Origin: an uncultured Clostridia bacterium
GTDB lineage: Bacteria > Bacillota > Clostridia > Christensenellales > Aristaeellaceae
DNA length: 14,087 bases
Assembly: GCA_937907055.1 (NCBI GenBank)
Contig: CALCTW010000128.1
Location: 1 to 14,087 of the forward strand
Reading direction: 5' to 3'
The position numbers and the translations under genes were made by a program. The notes beneath the pieces were generated by a model. That model searched no databases. It was not told the DNA's origin and was given only the letters and a program-made list of their open reading frames with translations. This document shows positions 8,315 to 14,087 of the stretch, piece after piece (position 1 is the stretch's first letter; every line of letters begins with the position of its first letter).

Positions 8315-8968
8315 ATGAAAACACCATTAACGAAAGATACATTAAAAACCCATCTTCTCTATAACTGGTATAAGTACCTTGGAATCGGCATCATCCTGGT
8401 GGGTGTTATCAGCCTTATCACAACGACTACGCGATATATTCCACCCGAAGACAAACGCATTGATGTACTTGTTACAGCTGATTTCTGCAGTCAGGGAATT
8501 GTTGAAGACAAAGTAAAGGAAATTGCTTCAACAATAGAATTTTCACCCGAAGTTGAACAGATCAATGTCAGCAGTCTTTTAGTAACTGAAGACGGATCCA
8601 CAGAAATCGTTCTTGCAAGCAGGATCATGCTTGGCGCATAGATCGATATCATGTTCATGCCGACACACTATTTTGATGCTTATGTACGGGAAGGCATTTT
8701 CACCATTCTTGACGACATCAGTACCCGTTTCCCCTCTCTTACAGATGTTGATCTCTCTTCCGGAATGAGAACGATCACGACTGGTGATCATGTAGGCGAA
8801 ACACATCTCTATGGTATTCCTCTCACATTGCTGCCGAATCTTGTTGATGAAATGTCGCTTTATAGCGCAGATCAGGATATTTTCCTCTGTATGTTCAGAA
8901 ACAATAAAAACGAAGCAAATGTCTCACTGCTATTTGATGCCATGATCGAAAATGGATTAAAGAAATGA
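8315..8968 (+). CDS. Single-pass membrane protein of unknown function, read through one in-frame TAG
   Basis: This is a 217-residue protein if the TAG at 8639-8641 is sense. A short cytoplasmic N-terminus is followed by one membrane segment (about residues 20-37, YLGIGIILVGVISLI), then an outward domain of about 180 residues. The layout, with the block GA-TAG-IDIMFMPTHYFDAYVREGIF, resembles hypothetical proteins of Clostridia in which a (G/A)-(E/Q)-(I/A)-D-(I/V) stretch precedes a phrase of the kind xxFxxYxxxGxFxPLD. I cannot name a family. The ATG at 8315 is chosen over the in-frame TTG at 8297 because the ribosome site GGAAGGA (8299-8305) sits correctly for it. The part after TAG has an ATG at 8651 but no ribosome site. 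The gene ends in TGA, showing that TGA still acts as a stop. The weak hairpin GAGAC-GCTG-GTCTC (8975-8988) follows without a T-run. Confidence 0.75.
8639..8641 (+). other. In-frame TAG codon in the membrane protein gene
   Basis: Codons run CTT GGC GCA TAG ATC GAT ATC ATG, giving L-G-A-TAG-I-D-I-M. The frame stays open for 108 further codons with a continuous soluble-domain pattern and ends at TGA. A Gln or Glu would fit the (A/G)-(E/Q)-I-D pattern I expect here, but that family knowledge is soft. Confidence 0.85.
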
Positions 8969-9025
8969 TTTCCTGAGACGCTGGTCTCCTTCGTCGTTAT
9001 TCGGTGTTCAACGTTTATAAAGCAT

Positions 9026-9054
9026 TTGACATTCAATATTTGCTTTGATATAAT
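9026..9054 (+). promoter_or_regulatory. Consensus promoter of tRNA-Arg
   Basis: TTGACA (9026-9031), a 17-bp spacer and TATAAT (9049-9054) with an upstream TGA (extended -10) match the sigma-A consensus perfectly. The start is expected near 9061, three bases before the tRNA. This is typical of a stable-RNA promoter. Confidence 0.9.
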
Positions 9055-9063
9055 AACGATGTT

Positions 9064-9140
9064 GGACCCGTAGCTCAGCTGGATAGAGTGACAGACTCCG
9101 ACTCTGTAGGCCACGCGTTCGAATCGCGTCGGGTTCGCCA
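9064..9140 (+). tRNA. tRNA-Arg (anticodon CCG, reads CGG)
   Basis: The 77-nt cloverleaf has acceptor GGACCCG/CGGGTTC (one G-U), D arm GCTC/GAGT, anticodon stem ACAGA/TCTGT (9091-9095, 9103-9107) and loop CTCCGAC, with anticodon CCG at 9098-9100. The T arm is ACGCG-TTCGAAT-CGCGT, the discriminator is G, and CCA is encoded. A20 in the D loop fits arginine identity. CGG is used at conserved Arg positions in the genes here (for example NMRSEA near 992-998), so CGG keeps its standard meaning. It is not a suppressor tRNA for TAG. An IS element sits just beyond its terminator. Confidence 0.95.
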
Positions 9141-9149
9141 AATAAACAT

Positions 9150-9173
9150 CCACCCGCCAAGCGGGTGGTTTTT
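9150..9173 (+). terminator. Terminator of tRNA-Arg
   Basis: CCACCCGC (9150-9157) and GCGGGTGG (9161-9168) form a perfect stem with a three-base CAA loop, followed by five T (9169-9173). Confidence 0.9.
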
Positions 9174-9825
9174 CATATGCGGGCATAGCCCTATGTTCCA
9201 GCCACGCCCTCGAGGGCGTAATACGGCCTGGCAAATGCTTAGGCTTGTTACTTGCTACCCGTAAACGGGCTATCTTTTCCTATCATCGTCATTTGTTCGC
9301 CCAGTCTATCTTCGTCTAGTTGATGTCGGATACACTCTGCAATCTTGCTTTTATTCTTGCCCACCGTATCTACATAGTATCCTCTACACCAGAATTCTCT
9401 GTTTCGATACTTGTACCTTAATTCCCCGAATTGCTCGTATAGTATCGTACTGCTTTTCCCTTTTAGATATCCCATAAAACTAGATACTGATATCTTGGGT
9501 GGTATTTCTACTAACATATGTACATGATCTGGGCATATTTCGGCCTCTATGATATGCACTCCTTTCCATTCACATAGTTTTCTCAATATTTGCCCTATCT
9601 CCCTCCTCTTCTCTCCAAAAAAACACTTTTCTCCGGTATTTCGGTGCAAATACTATATGATATTTGCAGTTCCATTTCTTATGTGATAAACTGTGTATGT
9701 CTTCAGCCATTCTGTTGACCTCCTTTTGCTTTTTGTTGCAGTTGCCAGACCGCAGCTTTATTATATTTGCGCTTCCTCATCGCTTAAGCTTCTTTGAACC
9801 ACAGGCCTAGCCTGTGGTTTTCGAT
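9174..9825 (-). mobile_element. IS200-type insertion sequence (IS200/IS605 family)
   Basis: The element contains one HUH transposase gene and no accessory gene, as in the IS200 group, and has the expected size of about 650-700 bp. It lacks terminal inverted repeats; these elements use subterminal hairpins. The left-end hairpin is AACCACAGGC (9797-9806) paired with GCCTGTGGTT (9810-9819), upstream of tnpA. The right-end region holds the 16-bp palindrome at 9204-9219 (ACGCCCTC/GAGGGCGT) and a hairpin overlapping the end of the gene (about 9256-9270). Exact ends cannot be fixed without a second copy or empty site. It has landed between the tRNA-Arg terminator and the flavodoxin terminator without breaking either. 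Confidence 0.75.
9248..9710 (-). pseudogene. tnpA: IS200 transposase TnpA, frameshifted in a T7 run
   Basis: This is a Y1 HUH transposase that moves single-stranded IS DNA. Translation from the ATG at 9710 (ribosome site AGGAGGT just upstream) gives MAEDIHSLSHKKWN...RRKVFF and then runs into a seven-T tract (plus-strand AAAAAAA at 9617-9623). One T too many shifts the frame. The rest, GEKRREIGQILRK onward to TAA at 9248, is in the other frame. The joined product would be about 154 aa, normal for IS200 TnpA. The metal-binding HxH motif (PDHVHMLVEIPP) and the catalytic Tyr region (CRGYYVDTVGKN) are intact. The frameshift may be a real inactivating mutation, slippage control in the homopolymer, or a sequencing or assembly error. 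Apart from this it looks young and undecayed. Confidence 0.85.
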
Positions 9826-9829
9826 ATAC

Positions 9830-9880
9830 AAAAAACAGCCGGAAGTCTGCTGCCTGAACAAGGCAACAGCTTCCGGCTGT
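9830..9880 (-). terminator. Terminator of the flavodoxin operon
   Basis: ACAGCCGGAAG (9835-9845) and CTTCCGGCTGT (9870-9880) pair perfectly over 11 bp, with an inner GCC/GGC stem. On the minus strand a run of T (complement of 9830-9835) follows, so it ends the minus-strand operon. Confidence 0.85.
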
Positions 9881-9912
9881 TCAGCTTTCCCCAAATGCGA
9901 GTGATGCTTACA

Positions 9913-10335
9913 TCAAACCAATTCACTGCCCAGTTTTCTGCAAGCAGTCAGCGCGGTATCATCAGGTGCTTCACAGCAGATAACGCTGTCGGCACACAGC
10001 GCGATGCCGCAGGCAGCACACTGATCCTCCCAGGCTTGCATCCATTCGCCGGTACCCCAGCCATAGGAACCGAACAACGCCACCTTCTTCCCGGCCAGCT
10101 TGCCTTTGCAGGCATCAAATACCGTCGCAAACTCGCTGTCTTCCAATTCTTCCGCGCCCATGGCGGGACAGCCAAATGCCACAGCATCCAGGGTCGGAAG
10201 CATAGACGCATCAAAGTCACTGACCTGGCAGACATTCACAGCTGCTCCCTTGCTGCTTACTCCCTCGGCGACAGCTTCCGCCATTGCCGCAGTGTTGCCT
10301 GTTCCACTCCAATATACGATTGCAATGTTGCTCAT
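9913..10335 (-). CDS. Flavodoxin
   Basis: This 140-aa short-chain flavodoxin is an FMN-containing electron carrier of the cytoplasm that commonly replaces ferredoxin when iron is scarce. The N-terminal beta strand and phosphate loop IVYWSGTGNTAAMAEAV (about 5-21) bind FMN phosphate. Further family blocks are AVAFGCPAMGAEELEDSEF (about 53-71) and KKVALFGSYGWGTGEWM (about 84-100). Length is typical. The ATG at 10335 is chosen because AAAGGAAA lies at the right distance and the motif starts at once. The longer frame to 10392 would add 19 residues overlapping the end of DUF3793. It follows DUF3793 by 19 nt, is last in its operon and stops with TGA. The DUF3793-flavodoxin pairing recurs in Firmicutes, to my knowledge near iron uptake genes. 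Confidence 0.93.
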   Translation of the reverse strand: MSNIAIVYWSGTGNTAAMAEAVAEGVSSKGAAVNVCQVSDFDASMLPTLDAVAFGCPAMGAEELEDSEFATVFDACKGKLAGKKVALFGSYGWGTGEWMQAWEDQCAACGIALCADSVICCEAPDDTALTACRKLGSELV

Positions 10336-10354
10336 ATTTTGTTCATTTCCTTTC

Positions 10355-10903
10355 TCACGCTGGTGTAGCCATGCTTTCCAACGTTTTTCCATTCGCTAAA
10401 CAATGGAGGCACCTGTCTGTACATTGCCTGTACTGTTCAAACAACTGCTTCGCATGCTCCACATCAGCATAGACCTTCCATGTGCCGGTGAAGATACATT
10501 CATCATGACGGTGAATAAAACCATCCACATCCGCCGGGGGATATCCCAGAAACAGCCCGATTTCATGGGGAAACTCCTCCGAATCCCGCAGGCGATCGAT
10601 CAGATGAATCAGACATTGCTCCGGTCGGCTGCATCGGTAACCGTTCTCGCGAAGCAGCCTGCAGGCATCCTGATCTTCAAGGGCCTCGGATAGCAGGCGG
10701 GGCCGATAGACGTAGATCAAGGCCCGTCCGTTTGTGTAGCGGAGCGGTATGATCCGCAGTCCCAAACCAGAAAGCCGATGATTCATGCTTCTGACTGCAT
10801 CCTTCATCTCTTCTTGCTTTTTGTAGCAGCACCCGAACAGGCTGCCTGCCTTCAGTGAAGCAAGGGTCGGTGCACAGTACCGCACAACCAGTTCATCCGA
10901 CAT
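10355..10903 (-). CDS. DUF3793 family protein
   Basis: This 182-aa cytoplasmic protein matches the DUF3793 family in my recollection. It opens with LVVRYCAPTLASLKAGSLF, has RALIYVYRPRLL and Cys residues in the middle, and near the end HEIGLFLGYPPADVDGFI followed by WKVYADVEHAKQLFEQYRQCT. The biochemical function is unknown. It is often found with flavodoxin and metal-transport genes in Clostridia, so a role in iron limitation is an inference. The ATG at 10903 is chosen because AGGAGGT (about 10911-10917) precedes it; the longer frame to 10990 would overlap the previous gene. It ends in TGA, 19 nt before flavodoxin, and begins 37 nt after the ZinT-like gene. Confidence 0.85.
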   Translation of the reverse strand: MSDELVVRYCAPTLASLKAGSLFGCCYKKQEEMKDAVRSMNHRLSGLGLRIIPLRYTNGRALIYVYRPRLLSEALEDQDACRLLRENGYRCSRPEQCLIHLIDRLRDSEEFPHEIGLFLGYPPADVDGFIHRHDECIFTGTWKVYADVEHAKQLFEQYRQCTDRCLHCLANGKTLESMATPA

Positions 10904-10940
10904 GCTATTCACCTCCTGATGTAAAGTCAGCTTTGGGGGA

Positions 10941-11708
10941 TTACTCCTGAGAAAGCACAGCGGCAAAATCTTCCGCATTTTCTGTGACAAACAGGTTGAT
11001 GCAGTCTTCCATCATACCGTCAGGCGCGTCCTGCAAGAAACCGGCTGCCAGCCAGTAGGCATATTCGCCCTGATAATACGCGGTGATATCTTCCATGGTG
11101 GGGCCATAGCGGAATTCAATGTGGAAGGTTTCCGCCGGGCTGTCACCGCAGAAGGCAAAATACTTGAAGGCGTCAACCTCGCCATCGCTTTCATAGATTG
11201 CCATGGTGGGCCAATTTTCCTCGGTGAAATAGCCGCTGTACATTTCGTTCATCGCGCCGAAATCGTACCTGATATCATCCACCTTGGCGTAGCTGTGGCA
11301 GAATATTTCCGCACCGTCCGCGTCATAGCCGCTGATGGTATTGCCATCGAACTTCAGCGTTTTCACACCGTTGATGAAGTAGCAATCAAAGCAGCCGTAG
11401 CTGGGATCGGCTTCGGCCAGCGCCATTGCTTCTTCGCCATAAGCATTCGACTCAAACATAGAGATGATGACCTGGCGGAGCATTTCGGCTGTCTCTTCGT
11501 CCTCGACGCCCAGAACGGATGCAAAGCTCTGATACCAGATCGGTTTGTTTTCCTCAAGCCCCATAGCAGGGAAAAGCTCTTCGTAGGTTCCAGCCAGGGA
11601 ATTCAGGTATTCGTCTACAGCAGGTTCCGCAAAGGAAACAACAGTCAAGCAAAAACAGAGGCACAGTGCGAGACAGAAAGCAACCAGTGTTTTGATGGAA
11701 TTCTTCAT
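10941..11708 (-). CDS. ZinT-like secreted metal-binding protein
   Basis: This 255-aa exported protein has a signal peptide (about 1-27, hydrophobic core LVAFCLALCLCFCLTVV, cleavage after SFA). A ZinT/AdcAII-like lipocalin fold follows. The pattern includes YEELFPAMG near the start, VKTLKFDGNTISGYDADG, AMNEMYSGYFTEENWPTMAIYESDGEVDAFKYFAF and ETFHIEFRYG, close to the EHFHIYFG motif of ZinT. ZinT proteins bind zinc and other divalent metals outside the membrane and feed ABC importers. Here the first of the paired His in the FH motif is Thr, and no His-rich N-terminal segment is present, so metal preference may differ. The ATG at 11708 is preceded by AAGGAGGA. An upstream in-frame ATG at 11801 overlaps the AraC stop but would add 31 residues before the signal peptide, so it is rejected. 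The stop is TAA. Confidence 0.75.
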   Translation of the reverse strand: MKNSIKTLVAFCLALCLCFCLTVVSFAEPAVDEYLNSLAGTYEELFPAMGLEENKPIWYQSFASVLGVEDEETAEMLRQVIISMFESNAYGEEAMALAEADPSYGCFDCYFINGVKTLKFDGNTISGYDADGAEIFCHSYAKVDDIRYDFGAMNEMYSGYFTEENWPTMAIYESDGEVDAFKYFAFCGDSPAETFHIEFRYGPTMEDITAYYQGEYAYWLAAGFLQDAPDGMMEDCINLFVTENAEDFAAVLSQE

Positions 11709-11731
11709 GGGGCATTCCTCCTTATCATTGC

Positions 11732-11785
11732 GGTTAGTTTCGTCTAACCTATGTGGATTATAATTGGGATCGGGCAAATGCACAA
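11732..11785 (-). promoter_or_regulatory. Promoter and inverted-repeat operator of the ZinT-DUF3793-flavodoxin operon
   Basis: On the minus strand a perfect TATAAT (11762-11757) has a weak -35 TTGTGC (11785-11780) 17 bp upstream. The start is expected near 11750. Directly there lies a perfect inverted repeat GGTTAG-N6-CTAACC (11732-11749), followed by the ribosome site. AGGTTAG half-sites are typical of DtxR/IdeR/MntR-type metalloregulators, although the classical site has arms separated by one base rather than six. An operator repressed by metal is a reasonable inference. Confidence 0.55.
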
Positions 11786-11797
11786 TCCCTGAAATCA

Positions 11798-12688
11798 TCA
11801 TTCTATTCCGTTATGATCAAAAGCTTTGCTTCTGCGTATTGCAGCAGGTGTTTTTCCAAAGTGATGTTTGAATGCGTCTGTAAATTTGCTGACAGACTGG
11901 TAACCGGCTGCCTCTGCGATCTCGCTGACAGGGCAATCGCTGTTACGAAGCGCCGCAGCCGCTTCTTCAAGTCTGTACTGCTTCAAATAACTATACATTG
12001 GCTGACCGTAAACAGCCTTGAAGATCCGCTGCATGTGCGCAGTGGATAATCTGTGTTCCTTCGCCATCGCTTCCAATGAAAAGTCATGCAGTCTCAGACC
12101 AATCAGGTGGTCGCGCAAATGAGCAGCCAGCTTGATCCTGTCCGATGGGATGTATTCCTGCTCTGATTCCAGAATGCCGTCTTCCAGCGAAAGCATAAGC
12201 TCCAGCACCTTCAGCTTCAGCCAGGCCGGAGGAGTTTGGTCATGGATAGCGGCAAGTTCCCGGAAGATATGCTCACACTGCAGGGAGGCTTTGCCAAATC
12301 GAATCCAGTGTCCTTGCAGGACCTCATGACATATACTTTCTATGTTGATTGAAAGCACCGGCAGATTTTTATCGCACCATGCCTGCGCAGATGAAGGGTC
12401 GATCAGCAATTCTACACCCTGATATAATCCCGTCGGGAAACGTAATGCTGATTCATACTGTAATACAGGATCGGTCAGGTTTACCGAGAGATCTCCCTCC
12501 TGCAGCTGAATGCGCGTACAAGCATCACAAAACAATTCAAAACGTCCGCCGGTACAGAAATTGATCTCAATGAGTCCAGTCAATTTCGCATGTTCCGGTG
12601 AGGTCAGACTGCCATGGATATCATGAACAGATAGCTCGACCCCGGGAAATATGGGAAAGCATATCTGTTTCCCATGATCATCCCTCAC
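11798..12688 (-). CDS. AraC/XylS-family transcription regulator (PchR-like)
   Basis: This 296-aa DNA-binding regulator has an N-terminal sensing domain (about 1-170) with LIEINFCTGGRFELFC followed by a GDLSVN stretch, resembling PchR-type AraC regulators that sense siderophores. The C-terminal pair of helix-turn-helix motifs (about 190-290) includes FSLEAMAKEHRLSTAHMQRIFK and ends with VSEIAEAAGYQSVSKFTDAFKHHFGKTPAAIRR, the AraC signature. The start is GTG at 12688, with AAGGAG about 10 nt upstream. It overlaps the stop of the membrane protein gene by four bases (GTGA), so the two are probably translationally coupled. The stop is TGA. The ZinT-like, DUF3793 and flavodoxin genes downstream are the likely targets. 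Confidence 0.9.
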   Translation of the reverse strand: MRDDHGKQICFPIFPGVELSVHDIHGSLTSPEHAKLTGLIEINFCTGGRFELFCDACTRIQLQEGDLSVNLTDPVLQYESALRFPTGLYQGVELLIDPSSAQAWCDKNLPVLSINIESICHEVLQGHWIRFGKASLQCEHIFRELAAIHDQTPPAWLKLKVLELMLSLEDGILESEQEYIPSDRIKLAAHLRDHLIGLRLHDFSLEAMAKEHRLSTAHMQRIFKAVYGQPMYSYLKQYRLEEAAAALRNSDCPVSEIAEAAGYQSVSKFTDAFKHHFGKTPAAIRRSKAFDHNGIE

Positions 12689-13467
12689 AGATCACACGCT
12701 CCTTTATGATGGCCATCACATTTGCCTCCTGCTGCACACTTCTCGCACAGGAACGCATCCATATGAGCCTGACTGGGAAGTGTAGCCAGCAGGCCGCCAA
12801 AGGTGAACACGTTGCCAAAGCTCAGATACATATACCCGATACCTGCACCCAGTGCAGTACCCGGACCGATCATCAACGCTATCAGGAGCGCAGGAACAGC
12901 GCCGACCGGAATGCAGAACCACTTTGCCTTGCACGGAAAGGGCGTCATCCCCTTCGCAAAAGCCTTGAATTGAACAACCACCATGGGAATCCAGAACAGA
13001 CACAACAGGACCCACGCCGGTACGGTGAAAGCATAGATGAAAAACTGTGCTGCACGGGAAGCGGCAGCCGGATCAAAGCAAAGCAGGTTTTTATAGGCGT
13101 AGTTCATCAAGCCGAGGTTCATATGACAACCAATAGGCGCAAGCCAGATATAACCGAAGATACCGCTCCTATAGATATGAGCATATTGGGGCGCGGCATC
13201 TGCCATCAGTCTGTAGACGGCGAAATAGGACAGTCCCTCCAGAAAGATACCGAGGAAACCGAGAAGACTGCCTGCAATCAGCTGCCAGTCTGCCAGATTC
13301 GGCGCATTAGCCATCAAAGCCTCCGCAAGGCCGCTGCTTTCCACTTCATCTGCGAATCCGAGCAGGAAATCACCGATTCCCGTCATGACAGAAGCAATCA
13401 GACCGATCAGCAGAAGTTTTCTGATTCTTTGGCGATCCAAATTGTGATTGATGCCGATCGTATTCAA
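12685..13467 (-). CDS. Multi-pass membrane protein (DUF6796-like) with Cys/His-rich tail
   Basis: This 260-aa inner-membrane protein has about six hydrophobic segments (roughly 18-37, 63-85, 102-121, 142-163, 186-205 and 207-232). The first contains LLLIGLIASVMTGIGDFLLG, as in proteins I recall as DUF6796; that label is tentative. The C-terminus is rich in Cys and His (CEKCAAGGKCDGHHKGACD) and could bind a metal ion on one face of the membrane. The start is TTG at 13467 with a strong ribosome site AAGGAGGG (13474-13481). No ATG fits as well. Coupled to the AraC gene by a four-base overlap, it may act as a metal-related transporter or sensor with it. No transport motif is recognised. Confidence 0.7.
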   Translation of the reverse strand: MNTIGINHNLDRQRIRKLLLIGLIASVMTGIGDFLLGFADEVESSGLAEALMANAPNLADWQLIAGSLLGFLGIFLEGLSYFAVYRLMADAAPQYAHIYRSGIFGYIWLAPIGCHMNLGLMNYAYKNLLCFDPAAASRAAQFFIYAFTVPAWVLLCLFWIPMVVVQFKAFAKGMTPFPCKAKWFCIPVGAVPALLIALMIGPGTALGAGIGYMYLSFGNVFTFGGLLATLPSQAHMDAFLCEKCAAGGKCDGHHKGACDL

Positions 13468-13528
13468 AAGAATCCCTCCTTACAGCAGTTTCACGATAGC
13501 GTTATCCTTTTTTCAAATCTGTTTATCA

Positions 13529-14087
13529 TCAATGCAGATTGCTTTGTCGCAAGCATTGATGTGTATCATCTTCGCGTCTTGCAATCAAATCATCCCAATG
13601 CTCCAACGCAGCCCTGACAACATCCGGATCAAACATGATGCCGGTATTCCTTTGGATCTCTTCCCTGCAGCGTACCTTGTCCATTCCTTTTCGGTAAGGC
13701 CTGTCTGACATCATGGCATCTATGGAATCCGCTACTGCAATGATCCGTGCTCCCGGATGAATAGACTGCCCGCAAAGACCATCCGGATATCCTTTCCCAT
13801 CGTAGCGTTCATGGTGTGATCTTACAATTTCCGCCACCTCGCTGAACAAATCTGCATTGATCAGGATCTGATATCCTTTTTCGGCGTGAGATTTCATAAT
13901 CTCCCATTCTTCATCATTCATTTCAGGACCTCTGAGCATTTCTGTATGAATATTTCCATCTGAATCAATATAACCGTCTATTTTATTCCAATCAGAATCT
14001 GTCGCTGAAAATTTGTTTGAATCGTAATAAAAACTAAAGTCATAGAATTCGTATGAATCAACAATTTCGTCTGAAACAAAATCATAT
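13529..14087 (-). CDS. HD-GYP domain protein, N-terminus off-window and unusual (partial)
   Basis: The C-terminal 136 residues are a c-di-GMP phosphodiesterase-type HD-GYP domain: GPEMNDEEWEIMKSHAEKGY, HHERYDGKGYPDG (the GYP motif) and ARIIAVADSIDAMMSDRPYR. The frame is open to the window edge and adds about 49 residues before the first ATG at 13939. These do not look like the usual start of the domain. Where the HDxGK metal motif is expected, there is DSDGNIHTEML, which lacks the His-Asp dyad. The segment 13940-14087 is rich in Asp, Tyr and Phe and AT-rich, unlike the rest. Without the HD dyad the enzyme would probably be inactive. A gene fusion, a truncated gene or an assembly join are all possible. 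The stop is TGA, and the next gene starts 61 nt later. Confidence 0.7.
   Translation of the reverse strand, partial: YDFVSDEIVDSYEFYDFSFYYDSNKFSATDSDWNKIDGYIDSDGNIHTEMLRGPEMNDEEWEIMKSHAEKGYQILINADLFSEVAEIVRSHHERYDGKGYPDGLCGQSIHPGARIIAVADSIDAMMSDRPYRKGMDKVRCREEIQRNTGIMFDPDVVRAALEHWDDLIARREDDTHQCLRQSNLH

Noticed and set aside
2919..8641. Pyrrolysine insertion or programmed readthrough at the TAG codons
   Set aside because: None of the genes belongs to methylamine metabolism. The bases after the three TAGs differ (AAA, GAA, ATC), and I see no shared stem-loop. It cannot be excluded from this window alone.
8651..8968. Separate 105-aa gene beginning at ATG 8651
   Set aside because: It has no ribosome site, shares the frame with the upstream part, and starts inside a continuous domain right after the TAG.
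9098..9100. tRNA in the window as the TAG suppressor
   Set aside because: The anticodon is clearly CCG (Arg) with a proper stem and loop; it cannot read UAG.
11709..11801. Longer start (ATG 11801) for the ZinT-like gene
   Set aside because: It would place 31 polar residues before the signal peptide and lie across the promoter and inverted repeat; the ATG at 11708 has a strong ribosome site.
12598..13617. 339-codon plus-strand frame
   Set aside because: It is antisense to the AraC and membrane protein genes, has no ribosome site, shows no family pattern, and both opposite-strand genes are convincing.

Overview
The window looks like chromosomal DNA from an uncultivated, Gram-positive gut- or rumen-type Clostridia (Firmicutes). 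The evidence is strong AGGAGG-type ribosome sites, sigma-A promoters (several with extended -10 elements), secreted SH3b/peptidoglycan-binding proteins, short Rho-independent terminators, and a DUF3793-flavodoxin pair. This placement is inferred from gene content; no search was run.

Left half (1-9140). A terminator for an off-window gene is followed by a large secreted cell-wall protein with eleven SH3b repeats and two peptidoglycan-binding domains, then a secreted SH3b/NodB polysaccharide deacetylase. Next come a minus-strand operon (a degenerate GH3 family protein, then proC), a single-pass membrane protein on the plus strand, and tRNA-Arg(CCG). The striking feature is that three of these genes are each interrupted by one in-frame TAG: the SH3b giant at 2919-2921, the GH3 gene at 7026-7028, and the membrane protein at 8639-8641. 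In every case the family homology continues in the same frame past the TAG to a TAA or TGA. No restart signal is visible after any of them, and no TAA or TGA interrupts any gene. All twelve inferred gene ends use TAA (6) or TGA (6); none uses TAG. The simplest reading is that UAG is a rare sense codon here (Gln or Glu fits best) or is efficiently suppressed. Three independent nonsense mutations remain possible.

Middle (about 9174-9825). An IS200-type insertion sequence lies directly after the tRNA terminator. Its HUH transposase gene carries one extra T in a homopolymer, which shifts the frame.

Right half (9826-14087). A minus-strand accessory block reads, in transcription order: an HD-GYP fragment with an unusual N-terminal fusion (runs off the window), a multi-pass membrane protein with a Cys/His-rich tail (TTG start), an AraC-type regulator (GTG start, 4-base overlap), then a ZinT-like secreted metal-binding protein, DUF3793 and flavodoxin, ending in a strong terminator. 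A promoter with a GGTTAG-N6-CTAACC inverted repeat at its start site precedes the ZinT-like gene. The set points to a metal- or iron-limitation module. It is richer in G+C by eye than the left half and, with the IS element and tRNA beside it, may have been acquired.
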